In this document: piece after piece, positions 24,765-34,829 of the stretch
How the letters are laid out: each line of letters opens with the position of its first letter
Numbering within the stretch: position 1 is the first letter of the stretch
Assembly (NCBI GenBank): GCA_020161405.1
Contig: JAIUOD010000002.1
Coordinates: 1 to 64,000 of the forward strand
Length of the DNA: 64,000 nucleotides
Reading direction: 5' to 3'
Source of the DNA: Pseudomonadota bacterium
Lineage (GTDB): Bacteria > Pseudomonadota > Alphaproteobacteria > Caulobacterales > Aquidulcibacteraceae
Program-made: the position numbers and the translations under genes
Notes under the pieces: generated by a model
The model's database searches: none
Seen by the model: only the letters and a program-made list of their open reading frames with translations
Told to the model about the DNA's origin: nothing

Positions 24765-26485
24765 TTGCAAAACGTGCCATCAAAAAAGTTAATACTTCGA
24801 GCATTGCAGTTTTGACGGGCTATATAGCTGGCTTGCCAGAAACCAGGCAACCGCAAGATTGGCCACCATTGATAAATTATATAACTGATGCAGTGAGTGA
24901 TGGTGCAAGAGTAGATTTTGTGCGGGTTACAAATTTACCGAGTGAAGAATTGCGTGATGCGGTTCTGGCTATGATGATAACCCAGGATATGAACACAAGG
25001 TCAAAGACTGACAAGACCTATCATATGATATTTTCATTCCCACATGGCGAAAAGCCAAGCCGTGTAATATTGAATGATATTGAAGATAATTTAGTGGCTT
25101 CAATTGGGCTTAGTGAGCATCAAAGAATATCAGCTGCGCACGATGATAAAGACCATTATCATGTTCATATTGCCATTAATAAAGTTCACCCCAAAACCTA
25201 TCGAAATGTTGAGCCGTTTTACGATAAAAATGCCCTTATGAGAACCTGTGTCGAGCTTGAGAAAAAGCATGGATTGATGGTTACCAATCATGGTGAATTA
25301 GCCCGTAGTGAATTGGTATTGGCGCAATCAAATAATAATAGCTTGGATTTTGAGGTACACAATAATATTGAAAGTTTGCAATCATGGATAAAAACTAGTG
25401 CCAAAGAGCAATTGTTGGAAGCCTTCGAGACTTCAAAATCATGGGGAGAATTTCACTACAAAGCAAATGAACTTGGGTTAGAGTTCAAATTGCGCGGGGC
25501 AGGGATAGTTATAAAGGCGGTAGGACAGGAAGTAGCGGTTAAGGCCAGTTCAGTTGACCGAGGGCTTTCTTATAAAGCATTAATTAGTAAATTAGGCGAG
25601 TTTAAGCCCGCACAAACTTCACAAAAACTTATACCGACAAAATCATATTCCAAGACACCGAAGATTAATAACGAAATATCGGCGTCACTTTTTGCAAAAT
25701 TCCAAAGTAACCGTTTGCAGTCAATCGCCCACAGGCGCGAGGCTAAGGCAAAATTGAATGAAAGAAGCGAACTTGCGGCGAGAGTTATAAAAGAAGCCTT
25801 TTTAAACAAAAAATCTTTAGTTAAAAATAATCACATCCTTAGTCGTTTGAATAAGAAATCCGAATATCAAAAGCTTGCAATAGAACAAACGAGAGTTTGG
25901 CAGGTTCATAAAAATACGTTTTCCAATGATAAGAAGAAAATAGAAAAAGATATCCCTTTATATACTTGGCCAGAGTTTCTTAAAAATCAGGTTGCACAGG
26001 GTGATGAAAATGCGCTTGAAGTATTGCGCGCCCATGAAAAAAGCAAAGAGAAATTTATAGGCAATATTCTTAAATGCGATGATATTCATGAGGCTAAAAA
26101 CATAATATTGAAGGACATGTCGCCAATTGTGCGGCGTAATGGTGATATTATTTATTTCATCAAAGATGGTGGAAAAGTGCTTGATACCGGTAAGGCGCTT
26201 AATGTTGAAACGGTAACAACAGGTTCAGCATTTCTTGCATTGTCACTGGCGCAAGAGAAGTTTGCGGGGAAGGGCTTGCGAGTTAATGGTAGTGATGCCT
26301 TCAAGCGTGAATTAATAATGGTTGCAGCATCAAAAGATATTGTGGTTCGATTTGCTGATAAAGAATTGAATGATGCGGTTGCGATTTTGAAAGCAGAAAA
26401 ATCTCAAAAGAAATTAATCCAACCAAAAATAGATAGACACCAAACAATCAAGCCTAAAATTAAACCTAGAAATAGGGGGCGATGA
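24761..26485 (+). CDS. traI: TraI relaxase (MOBP family)
   Basis: A 574-aa DNA relaxase that nicks oriT. It starts with TTG overlapping the traJ stop, giving MIAKRAIKK, which matches the RP4 TraI start MIAK. Tyr40 in LINYITD aligns with RP4 Tyr22, the nicking tyrosine. RVTNLP and NTRSKTDKTYH match motif II. The metal-binding motif III is AHDDKDHYHVHIAINKVHP, starting at His127. The C-terminal third is lysine-rich and may contact the primase or coupling protein. Confidence 0.95.
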   Translation: MIAKRAIKKVNTSSIAVLTGYIAGLPETRQPQDWPPLINYITDAVSDGARVDFVRVTNLPSEELRDAVLAMMITQDMNTRSKTDKTYHMIFSFPHGEKPSRVILNDIEDNLVASIGLSEHQRISAAHDDKDHYHVHIAINKVHPKTYRNVEPFYDKNALMRTCVELEKKHGLMVTNHGELARSELVLAQSNNNSLDFEVHNNIESLQSWIKTSAKEQLLEAFETSKSWGEFHYKANELGLEFKLRGAGIVIKAVGQEVAVKASSVDRGLSYKALISKLGEFKPAQTSQKLIPTKSYSKTPKINNEISASLFAKFQSNRLQSIAHRREAKAKLNERSELAARVIKEAFLNKKSLVKNNHILSRLNKKSEYQKLAIEQTRVWQVHKNTFSNDKKKIEKDIPLYTWPEFLKNQVAQGDENALEVLRAHEKSKEKFIGNILKCDDIHEAKNIILKDMSPIVRRNGDIIYFIKDGGKVLDTGKALNVETVTTGSAFLALSLAQEKFAGKGLRVNGSDAFKRELIMVAASKDIVVRFADKELNDAVAILKAEKSQKKLIQPKIDRHQTIKPKIKPRNRGR

Positions 26486-26491
26486 AAAACC

Positions 26492-26520
26492 TTGACTTGT
26501 ACGTCTTACTAATGTACATA
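26492..26520 (+). promoter_or_regulatory. Promoter with inverted repeat for the first toxin-antitoxin pair
   Basis: TTGACT (26492-26497), 17 bp, TACATA (26515-26520). TGTAC/GTACA half-sites flank the spacer, a likely operator for the ribbon-helix-helix antitoxin. Confidence 0.55.
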
Positions 26521-26549
26521 ATAAAGAAGATAAATTTTGAGGTCTTAAT

Positions 26550-26858
26550 ATGCGTGCTTTTAATAATTTTACTGCCGAAATTGACGAGCCTAATGACGCG
26601 CGCATGAATTTCCGTACCAAGGCACGTATTAAAAAGGCGATACAGCGTGCAGCAAAACTATCGGGTGTTGATGATTCAACCTTTACAATGAGTGCGGCCT
26701 ATCAATCAGCATTGGCTACGATTGCAGCACATGAAAAAACCTTGCTTAGCTCAATTGACCATGACATATTTTTAAATGCCTTGGATAATCCCCCAGAGCC
26801 TAATGAGAAACTTAAACAGGCATTTGCTCGATATTCAGAAACAATCATTTCTAAATAA
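26550..26858 (+). CDS. DUF1778-type antitoxin
   Basis: A 102-aa protein with an N-terminal ribbon-helix-helix-like region (NFRTKARIKKAIQRAAKLSG) and the C-terminal DNPPEPNEKL motif typical of antitoxins that wrap GNAT toxins. The stop codon overlaps the toxin start (TAATG). It probably autorepresses through the inverted repeat just upstream. The same NPPEPN motif recurs in the second antitoxin at 34830. Confidence 0.85.
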   Translation: MRAFNNFTAEIDEPNDARMNFRTKARIKKAIQRAAKLSGVDDSTFTMSAAYQSALATIAAHEKTLLSSIDHDIFLNALDNPPEPNEKLKQAFARYSETIISK

Positions 26859-27400
26859 TGACAAATGATAATATGCCCAAATATATAATTGAGCCCCTTG
26901 ATACATCAAAGCATAATCGTACTAATTTTACTTGCGGCATTCCCCAGGTCGATAATTTTTTCAAAAATACAGCCAATAAATTATCAAAAGCCGATAATCT
27001 TCGAGTTTATGTTATGTCTAGTGATGACGGGGATATTGTAGGCTTTTACGCAATAAATGCCCATTCAATAGAATATACCCAATTACCAGAAAAATTTGCA
27101 AGAAGCCGCCCTGGACATGGCAATATTCCAGCCGCATATATTTCTATGATAGGGCGTGATATAAGATTTGCCAAAGGCGGTTTTGGCGGTGACCTCTTGG
27201 TTGATTGTCTGAAACGCATTTTTAATGTATCAGAACAATTGGGTATCGCTGTTGTTATTCTTGATGTTCTTGATTGCGGGAATCCTAAATTGGTTGCAAA
27301 AAGGCTGGAGCTTTATAACAGCTATGGTTTTATGCCACTTCCCTCACAACCGCTTAGATTGTTTCTTCCTGTATATACTATACGCAAATTATTTGGATAA
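26858..27400 (+). CDS. GNAT-family toxin (TacT-like acetyltransferase)
   Basis: A 180-aa GNAT. Toxins of this group acetylate the amino group of charged tRNAs and block translation. Features are a Cys-Gly motif near the N terminus (NFTCGIPQVDNFF), a central beta strand VGFYAINAHS, the acetyl-CoA loop RFAKGGFGGDLL and the C-terminal catalytic-type Tyr in LYNSYGF. The acetyl-CoA loop is less canonical than in the second toxin (QGEGLGGQ). It is translationally coupled to the antitoxin. Confidence 0.85.
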   Translation: MTNDNMPKYIIEPLDTSKHNRTNFTCGIPQVDNFFKNTANKLSKADNLRVYVMSSDDGDIVGFYAINAHSIEYTQLPEKFARSRPGHGNIPAAYISMIGRDIRFAKGGFGGDLLVDCLKRIFNVSEQLGIAVVILDVLDCGNPKLVAKRLELYNSYGFMPLPSQPLRLFLPVYTIRKLFG

Positions 27401-27436
27401 TTCTTAAGGATTAAAAGAGAGCGTATTTGTGCTCAT

Positions 27437-27596
27437 TTATTTTTTAATTTGCTTATCTCTTAATTTTTCAATTGCAATTCTCGCATTTTTTACGGCTCCA
27501 TTTTCTATATCAACATTGCCCAACTCCAGAATACGAAGCAAAGCATTCACTTCGTTTTTACGTTTAATTTCGTTTATTTTATCATTCGCGTTCATA
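27437..27596 (-). pseudogene. Possible frameshifted small gene
   Basis: Minus strand. ATG at 27596 reads MNANDKINEIKRKNEVNA, then shifts at a TTTT run near 27540. In the next frame the reading continues as LLRILELGNVDIENGAVKN to a stop at 27437. The two halves join sensibly as a 50-odd-residue helical, charged protein. Either a one-base insertion broke a small gene, or the second half is a separate 36-codon frame that starts with ATG. The gap 27401-27742 holds nothing else I recognise. Confidence 0.35.
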
Positions 27597-27742
27597 GTAT
27601 TTCCATTCTAGTAAATAGCTAAATTATATTTTGTATTTTTCAACAACATAAAATATTTGCTTTGGCACAATCATTGCGTGTCTTACCATAATTTTCTTTT
27701 TTGAATTGGAATGAGACAAATATGTAAGTTGGGGTGCAAAGA

Positions 27743-29683
27743 ATGACAAAGCATAATGAAAAGCCGCAAACGTCATTAGGAGCTTTAACAGGTATTCCTT
27801 TGTTAATTGCATATGTTTTGATTTGTAATTCTTTAGCTACCCAATATTTAGCAAAAATATTTTACCATCATAATGCTTTAGGTAAGCCTATATGGGAACA
27901 GCTTTATATGCCATTTAATTGGCTGGTTTGGGCTTTTAAGTTTGGAAACCAATTCCCAAAATTATTTACTATTGTTGAATTGTATCTGGCGCTGGCATTA
28001 GTTTCTGGCTTCGTGGTTTATGCACTTACAGTTGGGTTAGCTAGCCGTAAGCCAATGCAACATGATGGTATTCATGGAACGGCACATTGGGCAGATGAAA
28101 AAGAGATAAAAGCAACCGGCCTATTAAATTCCAATGCAGGTGTTTATATTGGCGGCTGGACGGACAAGAAAGGTAATACACATTATCTGCGTCATAACGG
28201 GCCTGAACATATTTTACTTCTTGCACCAACCCGTTCAGGTAAAGGTGTCAGCTTGATTGTCCCAACCTTACTTAGTTGGGGTGAAAGTTGCGTAATCCTT
28301 GATAGTAAAGGCGAGCTTTATAATTTGAGTGCCGGTTGGCGACAAAAGCACGCCAATAATGTGGTTATAAGGTTTGATCCGACTTCACCAAATAATGGAG
28401 CGGGTTATAACCCGCTGGATTGCATTCGCTTTGAAAGCGACAATGAAATCGGCGATGTTCAGAATACCATGAATATTCTGGTTGACCCTGATGGTAAAGG
28501 TCTAAACGACCATTGGTCAAAAACCGCACATGCATTTCTGGTTGGGATTGTTATACATGAATATCATAAAGCAAAACGCAAAGGTAAAAAGGTTAATTTA
28601 GCTGAAATTGCTTTGGCACTTTCAGATCCCTCGCGTTCAATAGAAGATTATTATTTAGAAATGCTATTTAATCAGCATTTGATAGGTAAGGCTGCAAGAC
28701 CACCAAACGATATTAACAATAAAGTTGAGCTAGAATTATGGCAGGATGACTTTGGAAAGAATGTCCATGTAGCGGTTGCTGCGGCAGCGCGCGATATGCT
28801 CAATCGCCATGAAGAAGAACGCGGTTCGGTTTTATCAACCGCAATGTCGTATCTTGCATTATATCGCGACCCTTTAATAGCAGCAAATATAAGCCGAAGT
28901 GATTTCCAGATTGAAGATTTAATGGATGCAGATAGGCCACACAGCCTTTACCTAATTATCCGCCCCGAAGACAAAGACCGGCTTAAGCCATTAATGCGTA
29001 TGATATTGAACCAAATTATTCGTGTGCTTTTGCGCCCTGAATTAGAGTTCCAAAATGGCAACCCATTGCTGCCACATAAACATCGTCTTTTGTTAATGCT
29101 TGATGAGTTCCCCAGCTATGGAAAGTTAGAGGTTTTTCAAGAAGCTTTGGCTTTTATCGCTGGCTATGGAATTAAGGCATATATAGTGTGCCAAGATATG
29201 GCTCAACTTAAAAGCCGAGAAACTGGCTATGGACCTGATGAAACCATTACCGCCAATTGCCATGTAAGGATTGCGTTCGCACCCAACCGGCTCGAAACCG
29301 CTGAATGGCTTAGTGGCATGAGTGGCACAATGACTGTAATCAAGGAAGATTATACCACATCTGGAGCCAGATTTGGTGCGGTGCTTCAGAATGTAAACCG
29401 TGCTTACCACGAATTATCACGGCCACTTTTGACGGTTGACGAAGCATTAAGGCTAAAAGCACCAAGGAAAAATGCGAATGATAAAATTGTTGAAGCAGGA
29501 GAGGTCTTGGTTTTTGTTGCAGGTCACGCACCAATAAAGGGTACGCAAACTTTATATTTCCAAGACCCTGTGTTTTCCCGCAGGGCAAAAATAGAGCCTA
29601 TATCAAAGTTAAATAAGCGAGAAAATATGCCGATTGCCAAATTGTTTGAAGGTTTCAAGGTTAATTACCAAAAGGGAGTTTAA
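27743..29683 (+). CDS. traG: Type IV coupling protein TraG/VirD4
   Basis: A 646-aa inner-membrane ATPase linking the relaxosome to the secretion channel. It has N-terminal membrane segments (LLIAYVLICNSLA, then LYLALALVSGFVVYAL), then the conserved HGTAHWADEKE. Walker A is LAPTRSGKGVSLIVP (about 160) and Walker B is LLMLDEFPSYGKL (about 448). The C-terminal VFVAGHAPIKGTQTLYF is typical of TraG. The ATG at 27743 has GGGG 8 bp upstream. It is separated from traI by the toxin-antitoxin pair. Confidence 0.95.
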   Translation: MTKHNEKPQTSLGALTGIPLLIAYVLICNSLATQYLAKIFYHHNALGKPIWEQLYMPFNWLVWAFKFGNQFPKLFTIVELYLALALVSGFVVYALTVGLASRKPMQHDGIHGTAHWADEKEIKATGLLNSNAGVYIGGWTDKKGNTHYLRHNGPEHILLLAPTRSGKGVSLIVPTLLSWGESCVILDSKGELYNLSAGWRQKHANNVVIRFDPTSPNNGAGYNPLDCIRFESDNEIGDVQNTMNILVDPDGKGLNDHWSKTAHAFLVGIVIHEYHKAKRKGKKVNLAEIALALSDPSRSIEDYYLEMLFNQHLIGKAARPPNDINNKVELELWQDDFGKNVHVAVAAAARDMLNRHEEERGSVLSTAMSYLALYRDPLIAANISRSDFQIEDLMDADRPHSLYLIIRPEDKDRLKPLMRMILNQIIRVLLRPELEFQNGNPLLPHKHRLLLMLDEFPSYGKLEVFQEALAFIAGYGIKAYIVCQDMAQLKSRETGYGPDETITANCHVRIAFAPNRLETAEWLSGMSGTMTVIKEDYTTSGARFGAVLQNVNRAYHELSRPLLTVDEALRLKAPRKNANDKIVEAGEVLVFVAGHAPIKGTQTLYFQDPVFSRRAKIEPISKLNKRENMPIAKLFEGFKVNYQKGV

Positions 29684-29685
29684 AC

Positions 29686-30276
29686 ATGCTTGATGCTCTC
29701 ATCGCACAGTGTGCATATAATACCCACCCTGATACCGTAAAGGCGATCATCCAAGTGGAAAGTGCCGGCAATCCATATGCAATTGGGGTTAATTATGGTG
29801 GCGGCAATAGTCGAAAGCCAAACAATGTGTCAGAAGCTGCGCAAATTGCTAGAAATCTAATCGCTAAAGGTAAGAATATTGATATGGGTTTAATGCAGAT
29901 AAATAGCGCAAATATGCTAAGACTTGGCCTTAGTCCAGAGACAATATTTGATCCATGTACCAATATTCGTGTCGGTACAAAAATTCTTTCTGCTAATTAT
30001 TCCCAAGCGGTTGACATTTATGGCCCTGGTGAAACTGCTCTACGCGCAGCCCTTTCAGCTTATAACACTGGTAGCATGGTGAAAGGACTTCGCAATGGCT
30101 ATGTAGCAAAATATTATAGGGGCAACTCAAATGCCAAATTCTCAAAACTCCAGGAGGCGGAAATAGCAAATTCTAACGTAACTTTAAATGCGCCTCCGCC
30201 TGCCAATTTTAGGGAAATCTTGGTGGAAGTGCTCGATCCTTACGGCTCTGAAACTTCGGTTTATTCGAGAGAGTAA
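29686..30276 (+). CDS. VirB1-like lytic transglycosylase
   Basis: A 196-aa protein with a goose-lysozyme-like fold. The catalytic Glu25 is in IIQVESAGNPYAIG, followed by DMGLMQINSANM and ALSAYNTGS. It opens peptidoglycan for assembly of the mating channel. No clear signal peptide is visible from this start, so export may be through the channel itself. It follows traG by 2 bp, so the two are translationally linked. Confidence 0.9.
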   Translation: MLDALIAQCAYNTHPDTVKAIIQVESAGNPYAIGVNYGGGNSRKPNNVSEAAQIARNLIAKGKNIDMGLMQINSANMLRLGLSPETIFDPCTNIRVGTKILSANYSQAVDIYGPGETALRAALSAYNTGSMVKGLRNGYVAKYYRGNSNAKFSKLQEAEIANSNVTLNAPPPANFREILVEVLDPYGSETSVYSRE

Positions 30277-30375
30277 CAACATGAAATATAAATTCCATTT
30301 TCAGGTTGATAGTCTTCTATAGTTAAAGATTCCGATTCACTATAATGAAAAGATATATTTAACTGCCAATTACTT

Positions 30376-33300
30376 GTGGAACCAACATTGAAAACATATG
30401 TAGACCTCAACCGCACTTATAGCGAGCTCTCTAAAGAAGGCAAAAACGATGACAATGAGGCCTTCTTTGACCAAATAGGTTTAGGGCAAGCGCTTAATAT
30501 TCGCGATCTTATAGAAAAGAAGAGAATTATCATTCTTTCTGAAGCTGGAACAGGAAAAACAACAGAGCTCTTACAGACCGCTGGAAGCCTTCGTTCTGAA
30601 GGTAAATTTGCATTTTTCCTAAGATTGGAAAACTTGAATGGGGATTTTGAAGATGCATTTGAAGTTGGAACGGAAGTAGAATTCCAAAATTTTGTAAATG
30701 GCGAACAAAGCGGCTGGATATTTTTGGATTCAATTGATGAGGCAAAGCTCCATACTCTTAGTGATTTTAGGAACGCGATTCGCAAAATTCAAAGAAAACT
30801 TTCAACTGCTCTAGATCGTGTCCATATAATAATATCGGGTCGAACAACCATGTTCAAGCCTGTCTCAGATTTGGGCTTTTGCAATGACCAGCTTTGCACT
30901 GAATTAGTTAATGAGACAAAAAGCGATGAAGAATCAAAACGGGATAATAAAAGGGAATCCGAGGAACATTCGAATAAAGGATTCAGTGTTTTCAAACTCA
31001 ATGACCTTTCGATAGAGCAAATTAAATCATATGTCCAAGCCATAACTTTAGATAATTTTGATGCTTTTATTGAAGCTATAATTAACAATGAATTTTTGGA
31101 TTTTGCGCGACGACCTCAAGATTTAGTTGAATTGACGGGATATTGGAAGGCTAAAGGAAAACTGGATAGCCGCACCGAAGTAATGGATTTCAATATTGAG
31201 ACTAAATTAAAAGAGATAAGTGAGAACCGTGGCCCCGATCTATCTTTGAGCGAATTGTTTACAAGTTCGCAATTAATTGCTGCGGCCAGTGTAATTTGTA
31301 AACAACAGCACATACAAATCGAAGATGAGGGCATCACTAGTGGTCTTAATCCCAGATTATTATTAGCTAAATTAACAAACGAGCAAATAAGGTCCTTGCT
31401 TTTGAAGCCAATCTTTGATGAAGCATTATATGGCAAAGTTAGGTTTCATCATCGCTCAGTAAAAGAATATTTATGCGCGAAGTGGTTTAAGTCGCTAATT
31501 GACAATGGCGTTTCGAAAAGGCTGGTTCTAAGCGAGTTTTTTAAAATTCAATTTGGAGAACATGTAGTTGTACCATCGCGACGACCAATACTGCCTTGGC
31601 TAATTTTGCTTGACCATGATGTCCGCGAAATGGCGCTAAAAATTTCTCCAGAAGTTTTCCTTGAAGGTGGCGACCCAACGAAAATTCCTTTACATATAAA
31701 AAGGCAAATTCTAATTAGTATCTGCGAGAATAATCTGTCTAAATTGGGTTATCATAACGGTTTTGATAGTGATGCTATGAAGCGTTTCGCAAAACCTGAG
31801 CTATCGGACTTTATATTAAAATATCTTACGCGCGAAGATACAGGTAAAGAATTAAAGAGAATACTTCTTCGCCTCATAGAATTAGGGAAATTAGATGGGT
31901 TTGTGGAAATTTGTACTGCAATTGCATTAGATAAATCAGTTGATGATTATCAGAAAATTCTTGCTATTCGTATTGTGAATAATTCAAACGAAATCGATGC
32001 CAAATGGAATCTAAGAAATACTGTTTTAAGGAATGGAAGGAGTATTGATCGAGGAATTATTTCCGAGCTTATTCAGGGTTTAGAGGATAGCGAGGCATGT
32101 ATTGTTTGGCTTAGCAAAATATTGCAGAGAGCTGAAAAGTTTAATAGACACAATGTAGATATGACAGACCGGTTTGTCGCTGAATATGGCAAAAGGCTAT
32201 CATCAGGAACAAGGATATTATTATTAAATTTAATTAATAAGCTTACAAACCTCGCACCTTTTACTGAAAATATTCATATTCGCCTTTCGAAACGACATAG
32301 ATGGCTAGTGCCTGCATTTGCGGAAATAGTTTTCGACCTTATTAAATCGCGTGATGGGGCAGTTATGCAGAGCTATATGTTAGAGGGCATCAATAGAATT
32401 GGATTTCAAAGAGATTATTCTTATCATTTTAGAGGCGAAATACTTGAAGAAATTAACAAAGGAGTAAATGGTTGGAGTGAGTTGAAGTTTGCGCTTTATT
32501 GGAATGCAATTGAACTTTTAAGAATGCATCCTAACGGAATTAAGAGTGGCGATGTTCACAGCCACTCCCCCATGATTTTCGGATGCATTTCCAAGTTCAC
32601 TATCTCAGACTTTGAATTGCTTTTGTTAGAAATCTCAAATCGTCGTCTTCAGTCAGACCAAGAAATTGCATTTGATTTGGCGTTTGATTTGTTTAGGCAG
32701 AGAAATATGTCGTTAGAGGATAAAACGAAGTTTCAATCTGCAATTAAAGAAAATAGCTTTTTGATTGATAAATTTAATAGATTTTGTAATCCTCCTGCTA
32801 AATCAAAACCTACAGAGTGGGAACAGTGGGAAATTGACAATAAGAAGAAGAGACGACGGCGTGAAGCTGCAAGCGCTAAACTTAAAAAAGAAAATTCTAA
32901 ATGGTATGCCAGTCACTTGACGGAAATTCGCAATAGTGGGGCAAACGGTGAAGTTACCAATGCATTACTTAATCTGTACACTACCACACAAAAAGCTTCT
33001 GGAAATAATTCAAAATGGGCTTCAACAGATTGGGAAACACTAATTCAAGATGAATGCAAGGAAGTGGCTGAAGCATATAGAGATGCATTGTTAGAGTTTT
33101 GGAAACATGTTGATCCTGAATTGCAGTCGCAAAAAGCCACTAAAAATGAAACTAGTTACAGAGTTATTCTGGGGCTTTCAGGTTTAGGTATCAATGCAAA
33201 AATTGACGATAATTGGATTGAAAAATTATCGAAAGATGAAGCGATCAAAGCATTAAAATTGGGAATGTGTGAACTTAATGGCTTTCCTTTTTGGTATGAA

Positions 33301-34665
33301 AAACTTGTTGCAGCTTTTCCAGATGAAGCAAAAAAAATTATAATTCCTGAAATGGAATGGGCACTAAGTGAAAATAATAAATCTTTAGTCGGCTCTTACC
33401 CATTCCATGATTTGGTCTACCATGGTGATTATATGTGGGACTTAATAGCGCCAAGTTTAGCGAGTTTATTGAAAGAATATTCCAATATTTCAGAACAGGG
33501 CCTTGGTTATATTTTTAGGATTATTGCAGGCAGCACATCAGTAAATGAAGCAACAATTGTAGATTTAATAAAAGAGAAAGTGTCCGCGAAAAATTCTGAG
33601 GATGAGGCGGCATTTTGGACCACTCAATTTATTTCGCATTGCCCTGAAGATGGCATTTCATATTTTGAGCGTAGCATAAATGCTATAAAAGACACTACAG
33701 AAAAGAAGCAATTTGTTCAAAAAGTAATTTCTGGATTTCCGATTGGTCGCTATAATAGCGGCGTTAGCGGCGAAAAATACAAGAAGCCAAAATATCTTAA
33801 AGAGCTATATTTGCTTGCCCATAAATATGTAAGAGTTGACGAAGATATTGAAAGGTCTGGCACAGGTGCATATTCACCTGGGCTTCGTGACCACGCGCAA
33901 GATGCGCGTTCAGCGTTTTTAGAGTTGATTTTTAATTGTGGCGGCGAAGAAGCATATCAAGCAATTAAAGAACTTGCAAAGATTCACCCAGTTGAAAGTA
34001 ATAGAGAATATATGGAGTATCGGGCTAAGAAATTCGCAGAAAGTGAAGCAGAAATAGGAGAAATTGATGAAGCCGAATTTTTGCGTTTTGCCAATTTGCT
34101 GCAAATATCGCCTAGAAATGAAAGCGATCTTTTTACGCTATTAAAAATCAAAATTGAAGATTTGAAGCATGATTTTGAAAACGGCGACAATAGTCCTTAT
34201 AAATTGTTGATGAATGACGGAATTATCGAAGAAGATGTTAGGCAGTTTGTTTCGCGTGAATTACGCAAAGATTCGAATGGTGAATTTTCTATTGCTCAAG
34301 AAGATGAATTGGCGGACGATAAAAGACCAGATATAAGAATTTATGGAAATGGTTTTGATAACCCTATTACGATTGAGCTCAAAATTTCCAATAAATGGTC
34401 CGGTCCAGCTTTACTTGGACATTTGGAAACACAAGTTTATGGTGATTATTTACGAGACATAAAGTCAAACAAGGCGGTATATTTGCTAATAAACTCAGAA
34501 AAACGAAATTGGCAACTGTGTGGTAAGCGCGTCAATTTTCAAAGTTTGATAGAAGTCTTGAAAGAACAATCTGAAAAATTATCTAATATTCGAGATGATG
34601 GACAATTTGTTGAAATTGTTGGAATTGATCTGACCCTGCGCGGAAAATATGGAAATAAAAAATAA
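30376..34665 (+). CDS. STAND/NACHT-like ATPase with C-terminal PD-(D/E)xK nuclease, putative defence protein
   Basis: A 1429-aa single-gene protein that begins with GTG. The N-terminal NTPase has Walker A SEAGTGKTTE (55-64) and Walker B WIFLDSIDEA (Asp118, Asp121-Glu122). A sensor-like ISGR lies at 153-156 and a winged-helix-like region to about 370. A long helical middle (400-1250) resembles HEAT/TPR-type sensors. The C terminus has a nuclease core: RPDIRI with Asp1319, then TIELKIS with Glu1334 and Lys1336, then QVYGDY. STAND ATPases of this size sense phage proteins and activate an effector. Here the nuclease is at the C terminus, unlike the N-terminal effectors of known Avs proteins. It interrupts the transfer genes, as cargo would. 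Confidence 0.75.
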   Translation: MEPTLKTYVDLNRTYSELSKEGKNDDNEAFFDQIGLGQALNIRDLIEKKRIIILSEAGTGKTTELLQTAGSLRSEGKFAFFLRLENLNGDFEDAFEVGTEVEFQNFVNGEQSGWIFLDSIDEAKLHTLSDFRNAIRKIQRKLSTALDRVHIIISGRTTMFKPVSDLGFCNDQLCTELVNETKSDEESKRDNKRESEEHSNKGFSVFKLNDLSIEQIKSYVQAITLDNFDAFIEAIINNEFLDFARRPQDLVELTGYWKAKGKLDSRTEVMDFNIETKLKEISENRGPDLSLSELFTSSQLIAAASVICKQQHIQIEDEGITSGLNPRLLLAKLTNEQIRSLLLKPIFDEALYGKVRFHHRSVKEYLCAKWFKSLIDNGVSKRLVLSEFFKIQFGEHVVVPSRRPILPWLILLDHDVREMALKISPEVFLEGGDPTKIPLHIKRQILISICENNLSKLGYHNGFDSDAMKRFAKPELSDFILKYLTREDTGKELKRILLRLIELGKLDGFVEICTAIALDKSVDDYQKILAIRIVNNSNEIDAKWNLRNTVLRNGRSIDRGIISELIQGLEDSEACIVWLSKILQRAEKFNRHNVDMTDRFVAEYGKRLSSGTRILLLNLINKLTNLAPFTENIHIRLSKRHRWLVPAFAEIVFDLIKSRDGAVMQSYMLEGINRIGFQRDYSYHFRGEILEEINKGVNGWSELKFALYWNAIELLRMHPNGIKSGDVHSHSPMIFGCISKFTISDFELLLLEISNRRLQSDQEIAFDLAFDLFRQRNMSLEDKTKFQSAIKENSFLIDKFNRFCNPPAKSKPTEWEQWEIDNKKKRRRREAASAKLKKENSKWYASHLTEIRNSGANGEVTNALLNLYTTTQKASGNNSKWASTDWETLIQDECKEVAEAYRDALLEFWKHVDPELQSQKATKNETSYRVILGLSGLGINAKIDDNWIEKLSKDEAIKALKLGMCELNGFPFWYEKLVAAFPDEAKKIIIPEMEWALSENNKSLVGSYPFHDLVYHGDYMWDLIAPSLASLLKEYSNISEQGLGYIFRIIAGSTSVNEATIVDLIKEKVSAKNSEDEAAFWTTQFISHCPEDGISYFERSINAIKDTTEKKQFVQKVISGFPIGRYNSGVSGEKYKKPKYLKELYLLAHKYVRVDEDIERSGTGAYSPGLRDHAQDARSAFLELIFNCGGEEAYQAIKELAKIHPVESNREYMEYRAKKFAESEAEIGEIDEAEFLRFANLLQISPRNESDLFTLLKIKIEDLKHDFENGDNSPYKLLMNDGIIEEDVRQFVSRELRKDSNGEFSIAQEDELADDKRPDIRIYGNGFDNPITIELKISNKWSGPALLGHLETQVYGDYLRDIKSNKAVYLLINSEKRNWQLCGKRVNFQSLIEVLKEQSEKLSNIRDDGQFVEIVGIDLTLRGKYGNKK

Positions 34666-34774
34666 CAGACTTTCCATTCGTCTTTCAGCTGAAGTTTGAC
34701 AATCGAGCATAATCTATTTTCAACAATGCAATATATGCTGGCTTCGCTGAGTTTATAAAGACTCGAATTAAATC

Positions 34775-34803
34775 TTGACATTTATAGCTGTGCTATGTAT
34801 GTA
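34775..34803 (+). promoter_or_regulatory. Promoter of the second toxin-antitoxin pair
   Basis: Perfect TTGACA (34775-34780), 17 bp, TATGTA (34798-34803), 27 bp before the antitoxin ATG. It contains ATAGC/GCTAT half-sites, a possible operator. Confidence 0.6.
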
Positions 34804-34829
34804 TTGAAAGCGTACAAAGGATTTTTTAA

